From NCBI RefSeq assembly GCF_020184175.1, contig NC_065531.1:65178806-65242805 (forward strand): 64,000 bases of DNA, given 5' to 3'. Every line of letters begins with the position of its first letter. The first letter of the stretch is position 1. This document shows, piece after piece, positions 1 to 12,660 of this stretch. The position numbers were made by a program, and so were the translations under genes. The notes below the pieces were generated by a model. The model worked only from the letters and a program-made list of their open reading frames with translations. It searched no databases and was not told the DNA's origin. The stretch comes from Aphis gossypii. Taxonomy: Eukaryota; Arthropoda; Insecta; Hemiptera; Aphididae.

Positions 1-372
1 ATAAAAACACATATTTTAATTGCCATAAAAATATATAAAATTTATTGGTAACTTTTAACAAAAAATATATATAATATTTTGAACTTGTTTATACTTAATT
101 TCGTTGGGTTATAAATATAAATATCTAAAGTTCATTTTTTGAACATAATATTTTAAGAGAGGGTAGTTGTAATATGTCTTTTTTTTTAAAGTATCAAAAC
201 ATAATGTGACATATCTATCCGCATTCTATTATCATATGAAATATGTATATAATGCTATTATAACGTCTATAACAATGATTATTACCATTGAACTCATCCA
301 TCACAGTGATCTACTATTTTATTATTATCATTTGATTTCGATAATAAATAAGGTTTAGGCAAAACAGCTTAC
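1..372. other. AT-rich left edge, intron or beyond
   Basis: No coding patch was found on either strand here. The STPG-like gene to the right ends its last visible exon at 373 with a good donor (GTAAGC on the minus strand), so this stretch should be the start of its next intron. Confidence 0.5.
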
Positions 373-517
373 CGATGTTATCCGAAGTATTAACGTTTGC
401 AAGCGAAGTGTTCCTTTTCGATCCCTTCATTGACCATTTCGGGTTTGTTTTGTATAAAAGTTCGTATTTAGTATTGTACAAAGTCGGTGCTGGTTTTTGA
501 TCGTCTTGTAATCTTTT
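373..517 (-). CDS. STPG-like gene, exon 6
   Basis: The exon has 48 codons plus one base, between acceptor TTTTATAG and donor GTAAGC. It contains APTLYNTKYELLYK and KWSMKGSKR, which match the spacing of an STPG repeat. Outgoing phase 1 means at least one more exon lies left of the window or in the first 370 bp. Confidence 0.62.
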
Positions 518-3500
518 CTATAAAAGCGGTTGATTTATATTGTTTATTTTAATACTATTTTAGTCAAATCTTACTTCAGTAAATCGAGTATTTACTAACC
601 GAAACAGCGTTTAAACTAAAATCCAGACTGTTCGAGAATTTTCCAATAGTATTTAACGGTGACTTTACTCCCGTATACTTCTCTAGTTTTGGAATATTCT
701 AAAAATTACAATAGGTATACAAATAAACAATATTGTATTATTGCCCGTTAAGTGCTGTTTGAATATAATGTATTAAAATAGGCATTGTAACAGTAACCTA
801 GACCTAGAGTTTCGGACGAAACAATATAGTTTATATAGATAAACAAATAAATTAGTGGAAATCAACTTATCTCAACAACTATGAGCCAAAATCCAAAATG
901 TTTGTCATAAAATGTATTATTATACAATAATAATATGACGTATTAAACTTTACAGTCTACAAGTTTTAGTATATTATTTTATTTATTATTTTAGTATATT
1001 ATAATACATAATAATATGATAATATATCGAAATTATTAAAAATGTATTTTGATTTGGAATATGAAAACTCTATGCTATCTCTCTGTAAAATGTAAAAGAC
1101 TTAATAAATTATAACCATAAAACTATTACTTTCTATATTATGTAATGTGTATGATATATTTTTAAATATAGTTAATATTAAATGTACGGATGTGCCATAG
1201 TATAAAAATATGTACCTAATATGTAACATGTAACAACATATTTGTAACTTTTATTTTTATTTTTTAAAAATTAGCTTCTTTATTATTTATAGGCTTTTTT
1301 AATACTCTGCATAGGAATGAAAATAGGGCTACAATAAAAGTGTGAATACTTAGCACTTAATATGAAACACCCACTAGTTTAAATCTACATTTTCGAAAAA
1401 TAAAAATCAATTTGTTCTGTATAGTACATAAGTAATTAGTTAAATATTATAAATATCTCCAAACTGATAAGCTGTTAGCTGAGCTGTGACCACTTTTTTC
1501 TAACTAACGTGTGAATTATCGTTTCGAAGGAAATTATAACGTAGGTAACATAATAATGTTATTACAACTTCGTTTGCAACCAACAAGTCCAAACATTCAA
1601 TGACTGACTTTGGTTTGTTGCTTTTTTGTGGTCTACAAAATTTATGTTGTAAATTCAATGTTGTTGCAGAATCGGACATTAACGGTATGCTGTAAGAATC
1701 TGGCCCCGGACAGGTTTCTTTTGCTGCTCTCGCAATTGATTGTTCGACTAAAGGCGTTTTCATTCGTCCCAAAAAAGCGTAGTTTGTTGTCTAAAAGAGC
1801 ATAATAAATTACAATTTATTTTTAGGATATGATATGATTATATAATGATATACTACATTTTTTGGCGACCACTGCAACGGTTCGAGCTCTGGAACGGGGG
1901 CATTTGGTCCAATACTGATAAATTTGTTCTGGAGGCAGTCGCTTTTTGACGGGTTACTCGGAGATTTCGTGGAGGTTTCCCATTTTAACTTGATTGGTAA
2001 AAGCTTTTAAAACGACAGAAAAAAATTAATATTTTTTCTATCCAGATTAAAACAAATTAATGAATGAATAATTATTTTAAATAATATTATTGAATGTTAT
2101 TTTATAAATATGTAAATATTATAATCATACAGAAGGTTTCTTTTGTCTCTTAGGTTTCTTCAAATGTTCTTCAACGACCTGACGTCGTTTGTTGTCCGCA
2201 ATCCGATTGTAATCAAAAGCGAAACCGTCGTCCAAAACCTGTGCACCAGTGTGCAGAATATAAGAATATATTTTAATTTATGTATTATTATATTATAATT
2301 ATTTCAACATTTTTAAAGTGTACCATGGGGTCACTTAAATCATTTAATATATCTGGCTATAATACTGTTAAAATTTTAATGTTAACTTGTAAATTTTGAA
2401 TCAAATGAAATTTCGTATTATTTTACAGCCAAACGGCAAGTGATCTCTTCGAAGTTTTGTGAAGTGTACTACACATTAATACAATATTATAACTCTGAAA
2501 TGTAATAACTTATTAGTTATTACTAATAAATTATGACAAAACTATTGTAAAATTGAAATTACCTAATCTCAACTATCACATTTAGTTAATTAAATTTATA
2601 AATAATATCAATTGCATTTTGTATAAAATAGTTAATATTTTATTTTATTTTATGACTATTGAATACTTTTATATCATTTTAAGTATAGTAACTATATTTT
2701 AATGAAAAGAGAAAATAATTTCTAACAATTTTGTTAATAAATGGGAATCTCGATAAATAGTTTTATGAAAAGAAGAAAATCATACAAATACCTAATGTAG
2801 TTTTTAATATATAACTTATGCATGGTTATTTATTTTTATTTTTATTATAACGATGGTAATGGATTTTTTTTCTATTAAAATATAAAATATAATATTTTTC
2901 AATTACCATATTAAATAATCTATACTTTCTACATTGATTATACTTAAACATTAATATTATATATAAACGAACATATTTTGCGCTTTGTAATTTTTATTTT
3001 TCAATTCTTGAAAATAACTAGGTATGTATAATTTATGGAAAATACTCGAGTTAAAAATTTTCGAAATAAAAATCTATTCACTGCCGCTGGCTACGAAAAA
3101 CACGATATTATTTTATTTGTATATACAATCTGAGTTAACAAAATAAAAAAAAATTAACAAAAAAAAGTGACAAAAAAACACACTATATTGATGTCGAAAT
3201 AATGTGGTAATTTATACGCAGTAACGTATATATTATATTATATAAACCACGATGATCGTGTACTTGGCATTGCTCGTTCTTAAAATTTATGCAGCGACGT
3301 AGTTCAGGTCCGGAAAAATTCACGGCGGCTGCGCGTCCCGCGTAGTGACTTTGTCGTAATGGAAGTGTAGTGGGACCTCTGGTGGCTGTGTACTGGAGCG
3401 AATTCCCCAACTATATACGACACACACACACAAGAAGTATTCTTAAGTTAAGAGAACGCCACACCCATATATGTTGTCTTTGTCTTACAAACGTACAACA

Positions 3501-6500
3501 TAGAAACTTTGTTTTAAGCAGTTACAATACATTTGTGTTGTAACTTTTAATAATAGAGTCAATTGACTAATTATCAAATTTAAAAATAAGAATATTATCT
3601 GTATTTTTATTTTCATTTTTTCTCACATTTTTTGTCATTACACGAAATTTAAACTTCTGACCAAACATTTGCTATGTCATATTTTTGTATGACTTTGCAG
3701 TGCATGTGAGTTTAAAGTATTTTTAAGTTCTCGTGTTTGAAGGTTTGGGTTAGATTAGGATGTTATTATATTATTTAAAAATGATAACCGTAACACGATG
3801 TTTTCGATACAAAGCAGGATTGTAATGGTTGGGGCTTATTTCCACATCAGATCTTCCAATATTGGCAATTCTCACACCGGATACCAAAAACGGTGCCGCA
3901 TTTTCTAAATTAAATTACGCAGAAAACAAAGTACAATGACATTTGTGTATAATAATATGTCTACGGGATGATTTGTTGAACGTAAAATACATAATATTTT
4001 AGAAAATATTATCAACTTTTTAAGAACAACAATTTATTTTACATAATTTTAAATTGTTGCATAACATGCATAACAACTTTTTTTAAAAATATGTTTTTGA
4101 CTATTTTTATAGTAATTTTTTTTAAGTTTTTTTCCTTTTTGATTGACATCATAAATTATTATTTTTACACTTCAAAGCAGACTGCTATTGGTGAGTGTTT
4201 TGATATATAAAAATCAAATTTCAGACAAGTAGTTTATTAGTTATAAGTATTTTAATTTAGATGCTCGGAGTAATGGATGTTAGTACTCCTATAGTACCAC
4301 CCCACTCTTAAAAACTTATAATTTAATAATATAACTCGTAGAAAATCCAAAATTCGATTTTTATATTTTAGAATACTTCAAATAATATTTTACTTTCGAA
4401 TAAAGAATTAAAAATATCATTAAAAAAACCATGAATGCATAAAAAACGATGTAAATGAAAAATTAAAAAAATACATATTTTTTAACGACTAAAAATTAAA
4501 AAAACTATTTTTAAATAACTAATAGTTTTTTAAGTAATACGTTGAATTGATCATAATTCATAAGCTATATGCATTATTGTTTATAAACGTATACCAGCTA
4601 TTAGCTATATAAAATACGGCTGTACAAAATAAATGTCAAACTTAATAAATATAAAAGAATATGTAATTTGTAGTAATATTAATTTTATAAATAACAATAA
4701 TATAAAATATTATTTTATAAGTTTTAATATAATTAATATTTAATATAAATATATAAATTTATATTACAATGTGACAATATGTACATTATTTTTAGAAGCT
4801 ATTTCGAAATAGGTACTATAAACCAATAATAGTAAATATTGAAAAAATTAAAAAAATAATATTAGCATATATTACAATTCTGTCAAAGGTATTTTCTTAT
4901 CTGGTAAAATTAAGATAAAATAGAAAATAAGAGAAATAAGAGCATGCAATTCTGTAGTAAATGATGTAAATATGTTTTATTAAAGACACACCTAGACTAT
5001 ATTATCATTAGTATAATATGTCTTATCTTAATGGGTTTGGATACAAAAAAAAAAAAAAAAATTTAAATACTGTACAACTCTGACAAAAAAATGTACAAAT
5101 GGATGGATACTCCAACATTTTTAAATAATTTACGGATCATTAATAAGTCTGAATTGAATTTTCTTTTGCATAAATGTAATTGTTTTTATAACTCTCAATG
5201 TATTAATTTCATTATACTCTGACCCAAAGTTTTTTTTTTGGACCACCAGGGTCCCACGTGTACAATAAACTGTTATAATATGCACATCATTTTTAACATT
5301 AATGTATACATTTATATACTTATGTAATATTAATTATGTTTATCAGTCAGAGACTATTGGTATTTTATCGATTTAACCCTCCGGGATACCGTTGGATTAT
5401 TTATTTTTTCGTAAAAATTAATAGTGATCGATTTATAAAATTATATTTGAGTATTAAAATTAAAGATTCTTTCTATAGAACAATTCAAAATTAACATAAG
5501 TGTATCGCTCGTCGTCGAAAAGGCAAAATGTAAATATATATAAATATATAATATACTGAAGTTTCACAGTAAATAGTAGGTACTGCATTTTCTACTGAAT
5601 TTTCTAGAACAAAATTACCCGAAATCGCGATAGGTTCATTGACCATAGGTACATAATAATATATTATCACAGACAAATTAATTATCATCTATTTACCGAT
5701 ATTGTTCAATGTTAAATACATACAATACACTGGTTATTTTTTGGATTGAATTAATTGTTATACGTACCATGTAGATACATTATATTATTGTTTTAGTTTG
5801 ATATTTAAAATAATGGTAGTTGAATTTTCATTTATATCTTACATAATATATAAAATACTGTTCATAAACTTGTAGACCTTCATAGATCTGTGATAAAACA
5901 CAAGTTTACATTACATATACAAGTGTGGAAATCGTGTTACTATAAACAATTTAAATTAAAACGGTTAACAAAATAATATACCTAGTTTACTTACAAAACA
6001 TCGACAAGCTAGTCAAATTTTAAAACAATTTCAATAATTTATCTTGTGTGTGATAATTATTTATTTAAACGAATATACAATTATTATTCAATTTTTATAA
6101 AATATAACAGACGAATAAAATATGAAAGTTTTACCTACGCATTAGACAAACTTTAGACACAGTAATAAAGCAGTATTACAGAATAAATTAAAATTTTTAC
6201 TGTAATAATATTCTTAGAAGCGGTAATTAATGATGTTCTTGTTAAATTGATAAAATGATTTTCAGATTTATTGTATTAAAATAAAACCTATATTATTTAA
6301 TTCCATATTTTCTAATAATATCACCATATTGATCAGGTATATATAATATTATGTTTATGACTTGCTATGCTTAGTTTGTGTTTTATTAAAAATTTTTACA
6401 ACTATTTTAGTTATTTATACTACATTATATTTTATAGTTATATATTGCTTTTATCATATAACTTTCTAGTCAAGGCTAAGTTGTTGACGGTATACTAATA

Positions 6501-7065
6501 AACCAAATCCAAGTTAACTTTGAATACTGAACCGCCAATTAATAAGATGGATTACTTTTACTACGTAACTCTACGCAACTTATGTCGACAACTAAACAAA
6601 TTTATCACTCTATCTCTACTAAACAAAATCGTGCAGTACAAAACCACACCTGCAGATACCTACCCAACTTATTTACTCAAGTAAGTTGGTGTATTATTTT
6701 TCTGAAGATTAACTCCAAATCCGACCGACAGTTAATATAGATTCGAAAACGTAATTTAAACACTATTATTGTAGCTTTACAACTCGTTTAATTGGTTTTT
6801 AAAATTCAACCGCGTCTTTTCATGTATATTAATTGAACACAACATATATAGTACTTCTGACTTGTATGTATATAATTAACTACGTGACATGGATATATTG
6901 CAATTGTATATTATAATTATAGAGGTAGGTAACGATCAGATTGTTTATTTTTTACTCACGTCTTAAGTTTCGATCGCTGAGTGTGCCGTTGTTGTAGTAC
7001 CAGGCTGGTGACACAAACTCACTCCCACGACTATCCGTCGGAAATCTGATCGCTTTGGAAAACAT
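373..7065 (-). CDS. STPG/SHIPPO-repeat (ODF3/CIMAP-like) protein gene, 3' end off the window
   Basis: This is a spliced gene on the minus strand with exons at 7065-6960, 3904-3797, 2238-2131, 1988-1857, 1790-1566 and 517-373. A further exon at 3410-3324 is possible. Splice phases fit for exon 1 to 2 (phase 1) and for 2238 through 517 (all phase 0). The junction after exon 2 is not settled. The translated pieces carry degenerate sperm-tail PG-rich motifs: SPAWYYNN, SPNHYNPALY, CPGPDSY and APTLYNTKY, with FLGR and WSMKGS in the matching upstream or downstream slots. Proteins of this family bind inside or along axonemal microtubules of sperm and cilia, so a role in sperm flagella is inferred. 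It could also be another short-motif protein. The start is the ATG at 7065, which opens exon 1 ahead of a strong donor. The C-terminal part lies beyond the left edge. Confidence 0.62.
518..1565 (-). other. Intron 5 of the STPG-like gene
   Basis: About 1 kb of AT-rich sequence with no coding patch or obvious repeat. Confidence 0.5.
1566..1790 (-). CDS. STPG-like gene, exon 5
   Basis: The exon has 75 codons in phase 0. It holds the best family match, YAFLGR followed after about 20 residues by CPGPDSYSIP. The donor GTAATA at 1565 is preferred because it leaves phase 0 for the next exon. The frame stays open to a stop at 1500, so a read-through alternative end exists. Confidence 0.6.
1857..1988 (-). 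CDS. STPG-like gene, exon 4
   Basis: The exon has 44 codons in phase 0, from LKWETS to QWSPKN, and is proline- and serine-rich. The following intron is only 66 bp (1856-1791) and ends in a good pyrimidine-rich acceptor, CTCTTTTAG. Confidence 0.58.
2131..2238 (-). CDS. STPG-like gene, exon 3
   Basis: The exon has 36 codons, phase 0 at both ends, between acceptor GGTGCACAG and donor GTATGA. It is rich in charged residues (IADNKRRQVVEEHLKK) and looks like a helical linker between PG repeats. Confidence 0.55.
3324..3410 (-). CDS. Possible extra exon of the STPG-like gene
   Basis: This GC-rich patch sits between acceptor TATATAG (ending at 3411) and donor GTGAAT (3323 down). It is 87 bp, phase 0 in and phase 0 out, so it could be kept or skipped without changing frame. 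No PG motif is seen, and all three minus-strand frames are open over much of it, so the frame is uncertain. Confidence 0.25.
3451..3601. repeat. Dispersed repeat, copy A
   Basis: The sequence from AGAGAACGCCACACCC to ATTATCT aligns, with point differences and small gaps, to 47133-47290. Shared words include CACACCC, TACAA..ATAG, TGTTGTAA and ATATTATCT. It lies in an intron of the STPG-like gene. It is probably part of an old transposable element, class unknown. Confidence 0.55.
3797..3904 (-). CDS. STPG-like gene, exon 2
   Basis: The exon follows acceptor TTTAG (3909-3905) and reads 35 codons after the two joining bases. It contains APFLVSG and SPNHYNPALY, the clearest repeat in the amino half. 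The right acceptor is good but the donor is weak: 3796 (GTGTTA) gives phase 1, while GT at 3794 gives phase 0, which would join directly to the exon at 2238. Confidence 0.6.
3905..6959 (-). other. Intron 1 of the STPG-like gene
   Basis: A 3.06-kb AT-rich intron. A hydrophobic open frame at 5491-5688 has no splice or family support. A poly-A run is at about 5046-5060. Nothing else was seen. Confidence 0.5.
6960..7065 (-). CDS. STPG-like gene, exon 1 (start codon)
   Basis: The exon has 35 codons plus one base, starting MFSKAIRFP and containing SPAWYYNN, a worn PGPxxY-type motif. It ends in a consensus donor GTGAGT (6959-6954). Its outgoing phase 1 matches exon 2, which begins with two bases to complete a codon. 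An ACAGT initiator-like word and AT-rich TATA-like sequence lie about 40-60 bp upstream (near 7085-7110). Confidence 0.62.
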
Positions 7066-10000
7066 ATTACTTGTATCTTCTGTACACTGTCGTTACTGTA
7101 TAATATACACACGATACATAATACAGGATGGTTAACCAACAATTTTCACCCCTTTTGTCTTTGTCTATCATACAGAGAAATTACTTGTTCAAATTTTGAA
7201 TATTGGTACAAATTAAAACGTTTGAAACAATTTTCCATCATTAAATAATTTATAATTACTAAAAGAATGTGGGTTATCTTTGAAGAACAGAAATTTGTGT
7301 CGCAGAATGACATTGCATTAGTACAAAGAATCTTAATTTTTTTTAATATAGTCTTTAATATTATATATATATATTTGAAAATTCTAAAAATTAGAATTTG
7401 AAAAAATTGATTATTATATGAAACAATTTGGGTGAGTTTGTTTGGAGACTCACTTTGGTGTATATAGATCTGACCGATCGGTACATTACTATTTTGATTA
7501 TAATAAATAATATTTTACGGATTTTATTGAACTTATGGATATTATAATATTGTTTGTATATTAAGACATTGTACGCTGTAGTAGACATCAAGTATTATAA
7601 ATTCAATATGAAGGAGTTGGAAGTGGAAAAATACGGGTACACTATGGCGACGAATAATGAAAATAACATGATACACTGTAGACGGGTGTCGTACACAATA
7701 TAAACTTCAACTTTATTGTCCAATAACATCATAATATAATATAAAATACGAGTAATAATAATATACGTATAATATATATTATAATAATAATATAATGATG
7801 TTATTATATTATCGTTTCGTTACATCTACACAGCCTTCGGACAAACGTTCTACTTATATTATAATATTATTGTGTATGTGTATAAATATGTAGATCGACG
7901 CGAGAACTGCAGTATAGACGGAATAGATCGTCGACATTTATTTATGTATTATATACCCATTTTGTGAAATAACCGCAAATTATATTGTCATTTTGGATAG
8001 AATTAGATGACTGAAACCTAGACGATTTACTAGCGTACAAATATTATTATTGTTATTACTATTATTATTATCGTGTTATTATGGTATGAGCGATGTATCT
8101 CGGCGTTTCACGAAGAAAGCCCAAAAACCAATTCAAAAAGAAAATTAAATTCGAATAAAACAATGGCCACGTAATATATATGGTCATGGTGAATATTGGT
8201 GAGCAGAAAATCACAAATGTCTATTAAGACATTAACAACGACATTAACAAGCTAAACGGGACAAACGAATTTTAGTTAATAATTCTATTGAACTTGAACT
8301 GAGTATAAGTTTTATATTTTTCTTTGTTTAAAATATTGTTTTGTAAAAAATCAAAATCAGTAATGTAAAAAAAAAATATTTTTAAAACACGATATATTAT
8401 TGTATTAAACACATTTTGAAACAATGAATGGATATTTTCAAAATAAATTACTCGAATAGTGGCTTAAATATCATGAAATAATATTTCATATTCATATTGA
8501 TGATAATAATAATTTTAAGGATCTGGATTTTAATGCAAAAAATATTTATTTGGGGTACTCTATAGGAAAATGTAAAAAAATCGTTTTATTCAAAACAGAT
8601 ACTTTAAAAGTGAAACTTTGATTTTGCATTATTTAAACATACTCAGGTCATTTTGAGTGAATATTCATGCATTTATTTAGTATTACGTATTAATTATGTA
8701 TTTTTAATACCGCTAATATCAAGATGGTTGGTGAAGTTTAATGAAATGCTTGTAGTTTAATAGGTACTTAGGTAGGTAGTAGGTACCTACAAAAGACAGA
8801 ATTTAACATAATCTTAGTTTTATAATTTTATATTTAGGAGTGAACAATACAGCCTATGATAATGATCATCACCAATAAAAAAATCAATGCTTCTTACATG
8901 TCCAATTTTTTCATGTAAATTTTGTTATCTTAAAATTATAATGGTATCTATTATCTTTAATATTAAATTAAGTTGCATTAATTTGATTTTCTATGCTAAA
9001 ATATTAACAAATTAGGTCATTTTTAAAATTAATTACTATACTCGGTATTTTGGGGCTTTTGGGCTATTATTTTTTAAAACATTCCTTGATAGTTTCTAGG
9101 GAATTTAAACCGTAGCCCTAATAATTATAATAACAATAATAATAATGTACTTTTAAGTATGTCTATGAACATTACCAATATTATATCGTTAAAAATATAC
9201 CTATTATAGATAATTAAACATGTGTTGCACTTACGCGTGTGTAATACATAACATACATTCATACATACGTATATTGTTATTTAATATAATATATTATATA
9301 CACAATAATGATGTCTTACCTACATGAATATAATATGTTTTTATATAATATAAATATATGCTTCTGAAGAAGGCGTCTCTCGTATAAAAGCATGTAAGTT
9401 CAACTAATATAATATAATTTAATTATTATGTATAAAATAATATTAACAATACACTTTTTTATTATTATTATTGTCTAATATTGTTGTTTCTATCATTAAT
9501 ACTCGCGTGATATTGTAATTTAAATCGTACACTAATATTATTACGATTTACGCGTTTGTCGTGTTGATTATAACTACGATTTCTATCGCTAGGATACGAT
9601 TAACAAGTCCATCGTTCAATGATAATAATAATGTGAAACAATAAAACAATAAAACCTAATAATATAGGTAAAAACAATAACTATAATAATAAAATTATGA
9701 CGTACACCACTAGAGTGATGGCGAAACACGCGTGATAGAACCACTATTATTATGGTACTACGTATACTATCGTCGTGTACAAAATAATTTATTATAATTT
9801 ATAAGTTACAACTTACATTATTTATAATTATTAATATTATTTCTATTGTTGTTGTGCGTTATACACGTTCGTAATGAGATCTCGAGGCTGTTTAATTTCA
9901 ACCATTTATACGAATAGATATTTGAGCGGGAACGTATAGTTTTTTTTATACATATTTTGATATTATATATAATATTAATATGTGACGTAAAACGAAAAAC

Positions 10001-11889
10001 ACTAAACAATAATAATAACATATTATTTAACAATCAATAAACGCTACGAAGGCAGTGGGATACACATTTTAATGATATCGTATATAAATATATATATATA
10101 TATAATATTATGTTTAGTTATTCAATATAATATTTATGTTTTAAGTATATTCATTTGGATCGTCTGTGCACTTTTTAAAAATTATCAGACGTACCTAATA
10201 ATATTACAGCATAACATAATATAACGTCGTAGTTAAGTTTCAAGACAAATGTATGTATAAATATTATAATATATTAAGTGTTTCTCTTTTATTGTTTGTC
10301 GTCATTGTTATCGTCGTTAACACCACATATAGTTACGAGTTACGACGATATTTAATCATTAATTATTTTTTATTTTTATTTTACTGTTGGACCAATTCGA
10401 TAATCACATTTTTAGTTCTCGATTGCATCATATATAAAATAAATCGTATATTATATGGAAATTAATAACGGCGAATCCCCGTGGCATATTCGTATTGTAT
10501 ATCTACCAATCAATATAAAGTAAAATAATGATAATCGAGATAAGTCATTACAGCTGGCACCTCAAAGGACGTATTATATATTATTATATTGGTAGGTTCT
10601 ACCGTGATATGATTGAGATCTTTCATTTGAAATTTATTCAGATTTGGTCGAGATCTCTGGCGTCGAAATTTGTGTTAGGAATGTGCATTCTAATTCTATT
10701 TCAGGGTGATCACGCACTGTTGTAATATTTATAATGATAATAATTTATTATTAATACGGGCAAATGCCGGAGCCGTTTCCGGAGAAATTCCTATCTGATG
10801 AAGTTTGCAAACTAATATAATATACTGCGAACAACATTCTACGTGGATATGATAAATGTATAACATAAACTTATGAGATCCGATCAAATTCGAATGAGGA
10901 AATCAAAATTATAATAATCACCTTTCGTTTCTTTTAAAATATATTATGAAAAATTAATATACACAAATATGGGTATCTTCGTAGTAAGTATATTATATTG
11001 TTGCCGTGTAAATTTAAGATTAGGAATAACATTAACGAGAAGTTAAATATATATTTATTAAACGGTGGTTACATGCTACAACTGTATTTTATTCAGATCA
11101 CTGGATATACGTGTAATTTCAATAAAAGTATTCACTTTTGACCGTATTGTCGACAACAAAAAGGGTCAATCATTAATCTAGTCAGTTATTAAATAACTTT
11201 AAACCAGTTAAATTCAGAAAGAAATAATAATTCGAGTTAATCTGCTTTCTATGTGATTTCATGAACCAACAAAAAATATTAAAAGTTGTTATTTATTATT
11301 TCGTATAATTGCGTGAAAAAAAAGATTTTTAAGTTTTTTAGAGTTTAAAAACCGATAGAATAAACCGTATTGTTAGAATGAAAACAATATTAACACTTAT
11401 AAGAAACTTGTTTGACAAACGGCGGATTAAGCTCTCCTATGAACTTAGATCTTTAGGAGATTAATAATACACACTATATTATATCACGTGTCTCTGACGT
11501 TTTTCGTTATTAAATTATTATATTATTACGATACTTCAGGTGAATTTATGTTTACCGATTGATTATCAGACATTTATAAAGCATTTTTTTTTTTTGTGCG
11601 CAAGTTTAGACAACGATCAAGTGACCGTTGATTTCGTGAAAAAATAAAACAATTCACCCTATATAGCCCGTCGTCTAACATTCACACTAATACAATAATA
11701 TTATCGTAGACAAATCAGTATGATATTATATAGCAAATTCATTAAATATATCGTACAGTCTACGAGTCCTATGCACTATGTATGTACATATCAGCTGCAT
11801 CGGCTGCAGCACTGCAAAGGTCGCCGTCATCTCGTCTCGAGTCCTGCACTCGATCCGACGGCTGGGCGAGGGTGAGCGGGGTTGTCGGG
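7066..11889. other. AT-rich intergenic region between two minus-strand genes
   Basis: This lies between the STPG-like start codon and the receptor stop codon. It should hold the promoter of the first (near 7080-7110) and the 3' UTR of the second; minus-strand AATAAA words occur near 11056 and 11090. TA microsatellites are at about 7364-7375 and 10083-10106. The open frames here are low-complexity and unsupported. Confidence 0.45.
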
Positions 11890-12660
11890 TCACACGAACG
11901 AGTTTTCGCCGTTCGTCGGACAGAACTGCACCACTGGACCGCCGGCGGACCCTTCGGCGACGTGCGTTTCCCTGACCGACGACGACTTGGCGGGTCGGCG
12001 AACGGGCGGCGGATGCAGTTGCTGGACCGGTCGCTGCTGAGTCCGTCGGTCGTCCGCTTGACGGGCGGCGTGCACGTATATGGCACCGATGGTCTTGCGG
12101 TTGCGGTCGCGGCCGCCGCCGTTGTCGTAGTCGTTGTTGTTGCGCTTGAACGCGGCCGCGGTTCCGGCCCGGCCGCCACCGCGTAGGTACCGCACCGAGT
12201 TGCTGTAGTCGAACGCTTGGCAAATCTTGCCGGACAGCAGGGCCCGGTAACCGTCCCGGAACCGGTGGTTGAATATGGCGTACAGCAGCGGGTTGATGGA
12301 CGAGTTGGCGGCGCCCAGCCACTGCGCGACCGGAAGCGAGGCCACCGTGTAGCTCTCGACGGCCGGCGGCAGCGGCCAGAACTTGATCAGCGAGAACGCC
12401 ACGTAAAGCGGCAGCCACGACACCGCGAACAGCACCACCACGTACATGATCATGGTGATCACCTTCATCTTGGACCGCTGCACCATGTTGGCGCCGTTGT
12501 GCACGGGCTCGCCGGGCACCTTCCGCCGGCTCACCTTTTGCCAGATGAACATGTAGCACACCGCGATCACCGTCAGCGGCAGCATGTAGCACAGCACCAG
12601 GTTGGCCAACACGAAGTACAAGTTGCCGCTTTCCACGGTCGGCCACGACTCCAGGCAGAT
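11890..12660 (-). CDS. Receptor last exon, TM5-TM7 and C-tail
   Basis: The acceptor GCATTTCAG is at 12661 and the exon starts ICLESWP. It encodes 256 residues and a stop at 11890. After NPLLYAIFNHRF come a GKICQAF segment (possible palmitoylated Cys) and a long Gly/Asn/Arg-rich tail with many Ser/Thr near the end. It is strongly GC-rich, which explains several long open frames in the other registers and on the plus strand. Confidence 0.9.
   Translation of the reverse strand: MCLESWPTVESGNLYFVLANLVLCYMLPLTVIAVCYMFIWQKVSRRKVPGEPVHNGANMVQRSKMKVITMIMYVVVLFAVSWLPLYVAFSLIKFWPLPPAVESYTVASLPVAQWLGAANSSINPLLYAIFNHRFRDGYRALLSGKICQAFDYSNSVRYLRGGGRAGTAAAFKRNNNDYDNGGGRDRNRKTIGAIYVHAARQADDRRTQQRPVQQLHPPPVRRPAKSSSVRETHVAEGSAGGPVVQFCPTNGENSFV

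Noticed and set aside
1500..1772. Reading the STPG exon 5 frame as a stand-alone 90-codon gene.
   Set aside because: It starts at a non-ATG codon inside a phase-matched exon and continues past a donor.
7123..7150. ACAGGATGGTTAACCAAC, another terminus-like word.
   Set aside because: No partner end was found.
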